This document shows, piece after piece, positions 23,258 to 30,936 of a DNA stretch of 64,000 nt. The notes beneath the pieces were generated by a model that saw only the letters and a program-made list of their open reading frames with translations, searched no databases and had not been told where the DNA came from. Position numbers and translations under genes: made by a program. This stretch comes from Streptomyces sp. Tue6028 (lineage in GTDB: Bacteria; Actinomycetota; Actinomycetes; Streptomycetales; Streptomycetaceae): the NCBI RefSeq assembly GCF_002300165.1, contig NZ_MLCE01000029.1, forward strand, positions 137,170 through 201,169. The letters run 5' to 3'. Positions within the stretch are counted from its first letter, which is position 1. Each line of letters begins with the position of its first letter.

Positions 23258-24847
23258 GTGGCCGTGACCGAGTCTGCGGTGGTGCCGGTGGGAGCGACTG
23301 GGCCGTCCGAGGGGAAGCGGGCCGGTGTGCCCGGAACCTCCGACACGGCGCCCGAAGCTGTTCCCGGAGCGTCCGAGGGGGCGCGCGCGGCGCACGAGGG
23401 GATTCTGCGGCGCCAATCGGCGCGCGAGTCGGCGGCCCGCACCTATGCGCGTGCCTTGCCGATCGTTCCCGTGAGGGCCCGCGGCCTGACCATCGAAGGC
23501 GCCGACGGACGCCGATACCTCGACTGCCTCTCCGGCGCGGGCACCCTGGCCCTGGGGCACAACCATCCGGTGGTCCTGGAGGCGATCAGAAAGGTCCTCG
23601 ACTCAGGGGCCCCGCTGCATGTCCTCGACCTCGCCACCCCGGTGAAGGACGCGTTCACCACGGAGCTGTTCCGCACACTGCCCCGCGAGTTCGCCGACCG
23701 TGCCCGGGTGCAGTTCTGCGGACCGGCCGGGACGGACGCGGTCGAGGCGGCCTTCAAACTGGTGCGCACGGCGACCGGCCGGGCGGGCATGCTCGCCTTC
23801 ACCGGCGCCTACCACGGGATGACCGCGGGGGCGCTCGAAGCATCCGGGGGCGCGACCGACGTACGTGTCGCACGCCTGCCGTATCCGCAGGACTACCGCT
23901 GCCCGTTCGGTGTCGGCGGCGACCACGGCGCCGAACTCGCCGCGCGCTGGACCGAGTCCGTGCTCGACGACTCCAAGTCGGGCGTACCGCATCCCGCCGG
24001 GATGATCCTCGAACCCGTCCAGGGCGAGGGCGGGGTGATTCCCGCGCCCGACGGCTGGATGCGGCGAATGCGCGAGATCACGGCGGCACGGTCCATCCCT
24101 CTGATCGCTGACGAGGTCCAGACCGGAGTGGGCCGCACCGGCACCTTCTGGGCCGTGGAGCACAGCGGGATCACGCCCGACGTGATGGTGCTGTCCAAGG
24201 CCATCGGCGGCAGCCTGCCGCTGGCCGTGATCGTCTACCGCGACGAACTCGACGTCTGGCAACCGGGCGCCCACGCCGGCACGTTCCGCGGCAACCAACT
24301 CGCCATGGCCGCGGGTGCGGCGACCCTCGCCCACGTCCGCGAGAACGGTCTCGCCGAGCGCGCGGGCACCGTGGGAGCTCACATGCTGGCCCAACTGCGC
24401 GTGCTCGCCGATGACTTCCCCTGCGTCGGCGACGTGCGCGGCCGGGGCCTGATGATCGGCGTCGAACTCGTGCACCCCGAAGCGGCCCCGGACACCGTAG
24501 GAGGCCCCCGGCCCGCCGCACCCCAACTCGCCGCCGCCGTCCAGCGGGAGTGTCTGCGCCGAGGGCTCATCGTCGAGCTGGGCGGTCGCCACTCCAGCGT
24601 GGTGCGCCTCCTTCCTCCCCTCACCATCAGCGACGAACAGGTCACCGCGGTCCTCGACCGCCTCGCCGACGCCGTGGCAGCCGTCGTGCGAGGGGACCTG
24701 GGGCAGGGTGCGGTCCGCGCACCCATCGGCGGTCGCCGAGACGAGGAGGGACCACCCGGCGACGCATGCGGTCCGCCGGGCGTGTGCCCGCCACGCATGG
24801 AGGGCATGCCGCGCGACGAGGGCGTGGGGCGGTGGCGGAGCCCATAG
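23258..24847 (+). CDS. Diaminobutyrate-2-oxoglutarate aminotransferase-like enzyme of the siderophore locus
   Basis: This is a class III PLP aminotransferase of 529 residues. Motifs in order: CLSGAGTLALGHNHP, the cofactor-phosphate loop CGPAGTDAVEAAFKL, AYHGMT, Asp285 in IADEVQTGVGRTG, and the Schiff-base Lys314 in VMVLSKAIGGSLP. It resembles diaminobutyrate transaminases that make diamines for hydroxamate/citrate siderophores. The C-terminal 40 residues are Gly/Pro/Arg-rich and probably not folded. The GTG at 23258 has GGGAGG ten bases upstream; a GTG at 23264 is an alternative. It opens a plus-strand group with two NIS synthetases and a GNAT. The product may be a diamine or an amino-acid precursor. 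Confidence 0.85.
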   Translation: MAVTESAVVPVGATGPSEGKRAGVPGTSDTAPEAVPGASEGARAAHEGILRRQSARESAARTYARALPIVPVRARGLTIEGADGRRYLDCLSGAGTLALGHNHPVVLEAIRKVLDSGAPLHVLDLATPVKDAFTTELFRTLPREFADRARVQFCGPAGTDAVEAAFKLVRTATGRAGMLAFTGAYHGMTAGALEASGGATDVRVARLPYPQDYRCPFGVGGDHGAELAARWTESVLDDSKSGVPHPAGMILEPVQGEGGVIPAPDGWMRRMREITAARSIPLIADEVQTGVGRTGTFWAVEHSGITPDVMVLSKAIGGSLPLAVIVYRDELDVWQPGAHAGTFRGNQLAMAAGAATLAHVRENGLAERAGTVGAHMLAQLRVLADDFPCVGDVRGRGLMIGVELVHPEAAPDTVGGPRPAAPQLAAAVQRECLRRGLIVELGGRHSSVVRLLPPLTISDEQVTAVLDRLADAVAAVVRGDLGQGAVRAPIGGRRDEEGPPGDACGPPGVCPPRMEGMPRDEGVGRWRSP

Positions 24848-25308
24848 TGGGCGGGGGCGGCGGGAAGTGCTCGGCGGGGCCGGGACCGGGGCGCGGGAGC
24901 GGGCGGTGCGTCCAGGGCGCCCGGTGCGACGGGTGTGTCCGGAGCATGCGGCGGGCGCGGGCGGGTCGGTCGAACCGGCAGGGCCTGACGAACCGGCAGA
25001 GCAGGCTGGGCAGCCCGTCCCGCGCTGACGCGGTCCGCCCGTCCCGCCTCGACGCGGTCCGCCCGTCCCGCCCTCGCCTGGGTCGCCCGGCCTACCCGTC
25101 CGTGGGGTGCTCGGCCCGCCATGGCGTGGGGTGCGCGTCCCAGTCAGACGTCGGGCGTCCGGTCCAGTCGGCGCTGGAGCACTCGCTCCGGTCGGTCGGT
25201 GGAGTGTTCGCGGTGCGGCGGGCGAAGCGTGGTGGGACGGCAGTGGGGCAGCAGTGGGGCGGGGCCCGCGCCCATCGTCCGAACTCGGGGTCCGAGCACG
25301 AAGGCCGA
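24848..25308 (+). other. Intergenic region with degenerate GC-rich repeats, no clear gene
   Basis: This stretch holds degenerate repeats such as GACGCGGTCCGCCCGTCCCG (about 25028 and 25052). One plus-strand frame stays open through it into the 36-bp array, but codon choice is less regular than in the array. I would not call it coding. Confidence 0.4.
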
Positions 25309-25773
25309 GTGCCCTTACTAGCCCGGGCGCCGGCCCGACGCCATCACCAGCCCGGCCTGTACGGCCAGCTCGTGCGGGACGACGAGTGGGGCCTGTACGG
25401 CCAGCTCGTGCGGGACGACGAGTGGGGCCTGAACGGCCAGCCCGTGCGGGACGACCAGCGGGGCCTGAACGGCCAGCCCGTGCGGGACGACCAGCGGGGC
25501 CTGAACGGCCAGCCCGAGCGGGACGACCAGCGGGGCCTGAACGGCCAGCCCGAGCGGGACGACCAGCGGGGCCTGAACGGCCAGCCCGTGCAGGACGACC
25601 AGTCCGACCGGAACCTCTGCCTCAGCCTGACCGCGGGCCCAGCCCGGACCACCAGCCCGTCCCGGAGGAGCCGGCCCCGTCCGAACCGGCCAGGAAAGCC
25701 GAAAGCCCACCTACCCGTAGCGACCGACTCGTCGCCGCACGAGCCCGAACGACCCCACAAGGAACTCCCGTGA
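25309..25773 (+). CDS. Candidate small repeat protein, seven tandem 12-residue units
   Basis: This is a possible 154-residue protein. Its core is seven head-to-tail units of GLNGQPVRDDQR type (25354-25605), followed by a basic, Pro-rich tail. In this frame every codon of the main repeat ends in G or C, and the stop overlaps the next start as GTGA (25770-25773), which would couple it to the synthetase gene. The GTG at 25309 has AAGG four bases upstream. Codon 3 is TTA and codon 4 is CTA; TTA is the rare bldA-dependent codon in Streptomyces. A reverse frame is also open with high third-position GC, and no family is recognised, so translation is uncertain. Confidence 0.4.
   Translation: MPLLARAPARRHHQPGLYGQLVRDDEWGLYGQLVRDDEWGLNGQPVRDDQRGLNGQPVRDDQRGLNGQPERDDQRGLNGQPERDDQRGLNGQPVQDDQSDRNLCLSLTAGPARTTSPSRRSRPRPNRPGKPKAHLPVATDSSPHEPERPHKELP
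25354..25605 (+). repeat. Seven tandem copies of a 36-bp unit
   Basis: Units start at 25354, 25390, 25426, 25462, 25498, 25534 and 25570. The first two are identical to each other, units 3-4 are identical, and units 5-6 are identical, which suggests pairwise expansion. The core is GGCCAGCCCGTGCGGGACGA. There are no spacers, so it is not a CRISPR. Thirty-six is a multiple of three, so a reading frame is kept on both strands. Confidence 0.95.
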
Positions 25774-27845
25774 ACGCCACCCCCGCACCACACGGCCGCC
25801 CCGACAGCAACGAGCGCGCGGTCCGCGGCACACAGACCCCGCCGATGCCAGGAGCCGAAACGGTGCCCCGGCAGAAGGAGGGTGTCAGGGTGTCCGAGCG
25901 TCTGCGTGGCGCCACCGCCGATCTGCTGGAACACCCTGACGCGCAGACCGCTGCGCAGGCGGCGGCGGTCGAGAACCTGCTGCGCTGCTGGGTGCGGGAG
26001 AACGACTTGGCCGCGCCTGACGACGGCACGCTCCGCATTCCCCTCCCCGGCAGCGGCACGAGCCTCATGGTCCCCGTGCACTACTGGTCCGCCACGGGCT
26101 GGCACCGCTTCGGCCTGCCCTGTCTCGCCGGCGCCCCCGAGGGAGCACCGCCCGCGGACGCGGTGACCGTAGCCGCCCTGATCACCCGCGAAACGGCCAC
26201 GGCGGCCGCGGCAGCCGACGGAACCGGAGCGGCCCGGGGAGCCGAAGGAGAAGGAGCCGGAGCAGCCGGGCGAGCCTCGGGTACCGGATCAGCCGGGCGG
26301 GCCGACGGAACCGGAGCAGCTGACGGAACCAGGGAGCCCGGACACGGCACCCGTGCGGAGTACGGCCCCGGCCTCGCGGGAGCCGACCTCGTCGGCCGGG
26401 TCGCCGACTCCGTGCACCGTACCGCCGCCTTCATCAGCGACCGCAGACAGCGGCCCGCGGACGCACCCCACCTCTTCCTCGCCGCCGAGCAGGCGCTCCT
26501 GCTCGGTCATCCGCTGCACCCCACACCGAAGGGCCGCGAAGGGCTCTCCGAGGCCGAGGCCCGGCTCTACTCGCCCGAACTGCGCGGCTCCTTCCCCCTG
26601 CACTGGATGGCGATCGCCCCTTCCGTGCTCGCCACCGACTCGGCATGGACGGAGCGCGGCCGCCCCGTGTCCGCGGAGCAGCTCACCCTGCGACTGGCGG
26701 GCGCGGAGCTCCCGCTGCCCGCCGGGTACGCCGCCGCCCTGCCCTTGCACCCCTGGCAGATGCGCGAGGTCCGGCACCGGCGCGAGACCGCCGAACTGAT
26801 GGACGCCGGCCTGCTCAAGGACCTCGGCGCGCAGGGCGCCCCATGGCACCCCACCTCTTCGGTCCGCACCGTCCACCGCTCCGACGCCCCGGCCATGCTC
26901 AAACTGTCCCTGGGCCTGCGCATCACCAACTCCCGCCGTGAGAACCTCCGCAAGGAACTCCACCGCGGAGTGGAGGTCCACCGCCTGCTGCGCGGCGGTC
27001 TGTCCGAGCAGTGGCAGGCCGCCCACCCCGGCTTCGACATCGTGCGGGACCCGGCCTGGCTCGCCGTCGACGGCCCGGACGGCAACCCGCTGCCGGGGCT
27101 CGACGTCGTGATCCGCCACAACCCCTTCCGCCCGACGGACGACGCCGGCTGCATCGCCGGGCTGGTGTCACCCCGGCCGGCCGTGCTGCCCGGCAGTGGC
27201 AGGACGCTCGCGGACCGGCCCTCGATGCGGTCCAGGCTCAGCGAGATCATCACCGGGCTCGCCGGGCGCACCGGTCGTCCCCGCGGCGCCGTCGCCACCG
27301 AGTGGTTCCTGCGCTACCTGCACCACGTCGTACGCCCTGTGCTCTGGCTGGACAGCGAGGCGGGCATCGCCCTGGAGGCGCACCAGCAGAACACGCTGCT
27401 CCTCCTCGACCCCGAAGGCTGGCCCCGGGGCGGCCGTTACCGCGACAACCAGGGCTACTACTTCCGCGAGTCCCGGCGCGCGGAGCTCGACGCGAGGCTG
27501 TCCGGCATCGGCACCCACAGCGACACCTTCGTCTCCGACGAGGTCACCGACGAACGCTTCGCCTACTACCTCGGCATCAACAACGTGTTCGGCCTCATCG
27601 GAGCGTTCGGGTCCCAGCACCTCGCCGACGAGAGGCTGTTGCTCGCCGCCTTCCGCCGCTTCCTCGCCGACGTGGTCACCGGACCCGCCCGGCTGCGCAC
27701 CCCCCTTCCCGCCCGGCTGCTCGAATCACCGGTCCTGCGCTGCAAGGCCAACCTGCTGACCCGACTGCACGGCCTCGACGAGCTCGTCGGGCCCGTCGAC
27801 ACCCAGTCCGTCTACGTCACCATCTCCAACCCCCTTCATTCCTGA
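25770..27845 (+). CDS. IucA/IucC-family siderophore synthetase 1
   Basis: This NRPS-independent siderophore synthetase has 691 residues. It activates a carboxylate with ATP and joins it to an amine or hydroxylamine. Family motifs: GHPLHPTPKGREGL at about 246, LPLHPWQ, HPTSSVRTVH, KLSLGLRITNSRRE, and LEAHQQNTLLLLD at about 533. A Gly/Ala-rich insertion (residues about 145-195) interrupts the N-terminal part. I chose the GTG at 25770 because AAGGA lies six bases upstream and it overlaps the stop of the preceding repeat ORF. The open frame further upstream, to 25107, crosses the repeat array out of its regular frame and should be ignored. The acyl and amine substrates are unknown. Confidence 0.9.
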   Translation: MNATPAPHGRPDSNERAVRGTQTPPMPGAETVPRQKEGVRVSERLRGATADLLEHPDAQTAAQAAAVENLLRCWVRENDLAAPDDGTLRIPLPGSGTSLMVPVHYWSATGWHRFGLPCLAGAPEGAPPADAVTVAALITRETATAAAAADGTGAARGAEGEGAGAAGRASGTGSAGRADGTGAADGTREPGHGTRAEYGPGLAGADLVGRVADSVHRTAAFISDRRQRPADAPHLFLAAEQALLLGHPLHPTPKGREGLSEAEARLYSPELRGSFPLHWMAIAPSVLATDSAWTERGRPVSAEQLTLRLAGAELPLPAGYAAALPLHPWQMREVRHRRETAELMDAGLLKDLGAQGAPWHPTSSVRTVHRSDAPAMLKLSLGLRITNSRRENLRKELHRGVEVHRLLRGGLSEQWQAAHPGFDIVRDPAWLAVDGPDGNPLPGLDVVIRHNPFRPTDDAGCIAGLVSPRPAVLPGSGRTLADRPSMRSRLSEIITGLAGRTGRPRGAVATEWFLRYLHHVVRPVLWLDSEAGIALEAHQQNTLLLLDPEGWPRGGRYRDNQGYYFRESRRAELDARLSGIGTHSDTFVSDEVTDERFAYYLGINNVFGLIGAFGSQHLADERLLLAAFRRFLADVVTGPARLRTPLPARLLESPVLRCKANLLTRLHGLDELVGPVDTQSVYVTISNPLHS

Positions 27846-27884
27846 GGAACATGTCCCACCCCGTCTCCTGAGAGGAGCGTCGCC

Positions 27885-28778
27885 GTGCCTCCCACCGACG
27901 CGAGCACCGACGCCGACACCGCACCCGCGCCCGTCCCGGGACGGGCCGACGCATCCGTCTATGAATCCGGCACCGAGACGAGTCCGCCCTCGGACTCCGA
28001 CCTGGGCCCCTGCGTGAGCGCGGACGTCGAGGACACCCTCGACCTGCGCCTCCCCGACGAGCTCCTCGCGTACTTCGCGGAGACAGCCGACGGGCGGGGC
28101 GGATCCGTCCCGGGGGCCGTGGACGGAGCCGTAGGAGGCGGGGGCGGTGGCGCAGGCATCGCGCAGGGCGGTGCGACGGAGAGCACTTACGTCGCGTCGG
28201 CGGACGACGACCTGCTCGATCGTGTGGGCGGCTGGGGGCCGACCAGCACCCCTGTGGGCGTCTTCCAGCTCGTCCCCGTGCGAGTCGAACGCGACCTGAC
28301 CCTGATCACCCGCTGGATGAACGACCCGGTCGTGGCCGAATTCTGGAAGCTCGCCGGGCCCGGGGCCGTCACCGAAGAACATCTGCGCCTCCAACTCGAC
28401 GGCGACGGGCGCAGCGTGCCCTGCCTCGGACTGCTGGACGGCACTCCGATGAGCTACTGGGAGATCTACCGCGCGGATCTCGATCCCCTGGCCCGCCACT
28501 ACCCCTCCCGACCGCACGACACCGGAATTCACCTCCTCATCGGTGGCGTCGCCCATCGTGGGCGAGGGCTCGGCTCCGCCTTGCTCAGAGCCGTGGCCGA
28601 CCACGCGCTCGACTGCCGCCCCTCCTGCGCGCGTGTCGTCGCGGAACCCGACCTTCGCAACACCCCCTCCGTCTCCGCCTTCCTGAGCGCCGGCTTCCGC
28701 TTCTCCGCCGAGGTCGACCTGCCCGACAAGCGGGCAGCGCTCATGGTCCGAGACCGGGCCCTGCGCGATCTGTTGTAG
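27885..28778 (+). CDS. GNAT acyltransferase of the siderophore locus
   Basis: The protein has 297 residues. The first 115 are acidic and low in complexity (Gly run at about 82-90). The C-terminal part is a GNAT fold of the IucB/RimJ-like type: VRVERDLTLITRWMNDPVVAEFWKL, then the acyl-CoA-binding strand and loop HLLIGGVAHRGRGLGSALL, and NTPSVSAFLSAGFRF. In siderophore pathways such enzymes acylate an N-hydroxy-amine side chain. The GTG at 27885 has GAGGAG seven bases upstream, 39 bp after synthetase 1. It lies between two synthetases, which argues for one pathway. The acyl donor is not known. Confidence 0.85.
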   Translation: MPPTDASTDADTAPAPVPGRADASVYESGTETSPPSDSDLGPCVSADVEDTLDLRLPDELLAYFAETADGRGGSVPGAVDGAVGGGGGGAGIAQGGATESTYVASADDDLLDRVGGWGPTSTPVGVFQLVPVRVERDLTLITRWMNDPVVAEFWKLAGPGAVTEEHLRLQLDGDGRSVPCLGLLDGTPMSYWEIYRADLDPLARHYPSRPHDTGIHLLIGGVAHRGRGLGSALLRAVADHALDCRPSCARVVAEPDLRNTPSVSAFLSAGFRFSAEVDLPDKRAALMVRDRALRDLL

Positions 28779-28835
28779 CGCCGTCACTCTTGGTACACCG
28801 CTCGTCCCGTTCCGGTTCCCTGTCGAGGAGTCCCC

Positions 28836-30848
28836 GTGCCGAATTTCTCCGCAAACCCGGCCTCCGCAGCGACGCCCTCCCTGTACGACCCGCCTGAGCT
28901 GCGCGAAGACCGATGGGAGCGGGCCGGCCGCCGGCTGCTCGCCAAGATGATCGGCGAGTTCGCGTACGAGGGGATCATCGAGCCGGAGCCGGAGCCGGAG
29001 CCGGAGGCCGCGCCCGCGGCCCAGCTCGGCCACCGGCCAGAGCGCGGCCACGGGCCAGGGCACGGACTGGAGCCCGACGCCGGGCGAGAGCGGGAGCGCG
29101 GCGACGTACCGGAGTCCCATGAGCACGAGGCCGAGCCAGGGGAAGGACACCGGGCCGCGACCACCGGCCTACGCAACCCCCACTCCCTCCACTCCCGCTA
29201 CTCCCTCCCCCTCGACGACCGGGGCACTCTGTCCTTCCGTGCCCGCCGTACCGCGTACGGCAGCTGGCGGGTGGACCCCGACTCACTCACTCTCACGGAG
29301 CGGGACGGGGAACCGCGGCCCTTCACCGACCCGATCCGGTTCCTCACCCGTGCCCGCGGGGTGCTGCGACTCGACGGGGCGACGCTCGGCCACGCCGTCC
29401 GCGAGATGAGCACCACCCTCGCCGCCGACGCGCGCCTCGACCACGACGCTCTCACCGCTGCCGAGCTGGCCGAGCTGGGGTACGCCGAACTGGAGGGCCA
29501 CCAGACCGGGCACCCGTGGCTCGTGCTGAACAAGGGCCGCCTCGGCTTCTCCGCACGGGACGCGGGCGACTGGGCGCCGGAGGCCCGGAAGGCGGCGGCC
29601 CTGCCGTGGATCGCCGTGCACACCTCGCTGGCCGCCTACCGGGGCGTTCCGGGCCTCGACACCGCGGAACAGCTCTACGCGCACGAGCTCGCCCCCACCG
29701 TCAGGGAGTCCTTCGACGGCGTCCTCCGCGCGCACGGGCTCACCCCGGAGTCTTACCTCTACCTGCCCGTGCACCCCTGGCAGTGGGACGACGTCGTGCT
29801 GCCCCTGTTCACGTCCGAGGTCGCCGCGGACCGGATCGTGCCCCTGCACTCGGACGGCGACCTGCGCCTGCCGCAGCAGTCGATCCGTACGTTCCTCAAC
29901 GTCTCGCGCCCGGACCGGCACGCCCTGAAGCTGCCGTTATCCGTCCTCAACACCCTGGTGTGGCGGGGCCTGCCGACGGAACGGACGCTCGCGGCCCCCG
30001 CCGTCACCTCCTGGATGCACAGCCTGCGCGACACCGACCCGTTCCTGCGGGACACCTGCGGGGTGATCCTCCTCGGCGAGGTCGCCTCTGTGACCGTCGG
30101 GCATCCGGTCTACGACGGCCTCCCGGAGGTGCCCTACCAGTACAAGGAACTGCTCGGGGCGATCTGGCGCGAGCCGCTGTCCCGTCGGCTCGCCCCGGGC
30201 GAACGCGCCCGCACACTGGCCGCGCTGCTGCACACCGACCCGCAGGGCCGCGCCTTCACCGCACAGCTCGTCGGGCGCTCGGGGCTCGCGCCGAAGGCCT
30301 GGCTGCGCCGCCTCTTCGGCGCACTGCTGCCGCCGCTGCTGCACTTCCTGTACCGGTACGGCACTGTGTTCAGCCCACACGGAGAGAACACGATCGTTGT
30401 CTTCGACGACCACGACGTACCGGTCCGGCTCGCCGTGAAGGACTTCGTGGACGACGTCAACGTGAGCGCCGAGCCGCTTCCCGAGCACACGTCCATGCCC
30501 GACGAAGTACGACGGGTGCTGCTCGCCGAGCCGCCCGAGTTCCTGATCCAGTTCATCCACTCCGGGCTCTTCGTGGGAGTGTTCCGCTACCTCGCACCAC
30601 TCTGCGAAGAACAATTGGGCGTCCCGGAGGACGAGTTCTGGTCTCTCGTGCGCGCGGAGATCGTCCGCCATCAGACGCGGTTCCCGGAGCTGAAGGACCG
30701 CTACGAGATGTTCGACCTGCTCACGCCCCGTATCGAGCGCCTCTGCCTCAACCGCAACCGGCTGCACCTCGACGGCTACCGTGACCGCCCCGACCGCCCG
30801 CACGCCGCCGTCCACGGCACCGTCCCGAACCCCCTGCACCAGCCTTGA
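28836..30848 (+). CDS. IucA/IucC-family siderophore synthetase 2
   Basis: This second NIS synthetase has 670 residues and is related to but clearly different from the first. Motifs: EGHQTGHPWLVLNKGRLG at about 220, YLPVHPWQWDD, LPQQSIRTFLNVSRP, KLPLSVLNTLVWRGLP, and FSPHGENTIVVFDDHD at about 512. The N-terminal region carries a run of EPEPEPEPE and a charged linker (about 48-105) that is not part of the fold. The GTG at 28836 follows GAGGAG by five bases. With synthetase 1 it could make two successive amide bonds, as IucA and IucC do on citrate. It is the last gene of the locus; no exporter or uptake gene follows. Confidence 0.9.
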   Translation: MPNFSANPASAATPSLYDPPELREDRWERAGRRLLAKMIGEFAYEGIIEPEPEPEPEAAPAAQLGHRPERGHGPGHGLEPDAGRERERGDVPESHEHEAEPGEGHRAATTGLRNPHSLHSRYSLPLDDRGTLSFRARRTAYGSWRVDPDSLTLTERDGEPRPFTDPIRFLTRARGVLRLDGATLGHAVREMSTTLAADARLDHDALTAAELAELGYAELEGHQTGHPWLVLNKGRLGFSARDAGDWAPEARKAAALPWIAVHTSLAAYRGVPGLDTAEQLYAHELAPTVRESFDGVLRAHGLTPESYLYLPVHPWQWDDVVLPLFTSEVAADRIVPLHSDGDLRLPQQSIRTFLNVSRPDRHALKLPLSVLNTLVWRGLPTERTLAAPAVTSWMHSLRDTDPFLRDTCGVILLGEVASVTVGHPVYDGLPEVPYQYKELLGAIWREPLSRRLAPGERARTLAALLHTDPQGRAFTAQLVGRSGLAPKAWLRRLFGALLPPLLHFLYRYGTVFSPHGENTIVVFDDHDVPVRLAVKDFVDDVNVSAEPLPEHTSMPDEVRRVLLAEPPEFLIQFIHSGLFVGVFRYLAPLCEEQLGVPEDEFWSLVRAEIVRHQTRFPELKDRYEMFDLLTPRIERLCLNRNRLHLDGYRDRPDRPHAAVHGTVPNPLHQP

Positions 30849-30936
30849 TCACACATCCCGTACCCGTCTCGATCACGTCCGTCGCGGTCGCCGTGATCGC
30901 CCGATTGTCAGTGGAGCCCCGTAGGGTGGCAGCGCT

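Noticed and set aside
25354..25605. 36-bp repeats as a CRISPR array
   Set aside because: Units abut directly with no spacers, and there are no cas genes.
25107..25769. N-terminal extension of siderophore synthetase 1 through the 36-bp array
   Set aside because: In this frame the repeat codons often end in A or T, unlike real genes here. The GTG at 25770 has a proper ribosome-binding site.
30880..30936. SOS box in front of the DinG-type helicase
   Set aside because: No CGAAC-N4-GTTCG-like sequence is present upstream of this gene.
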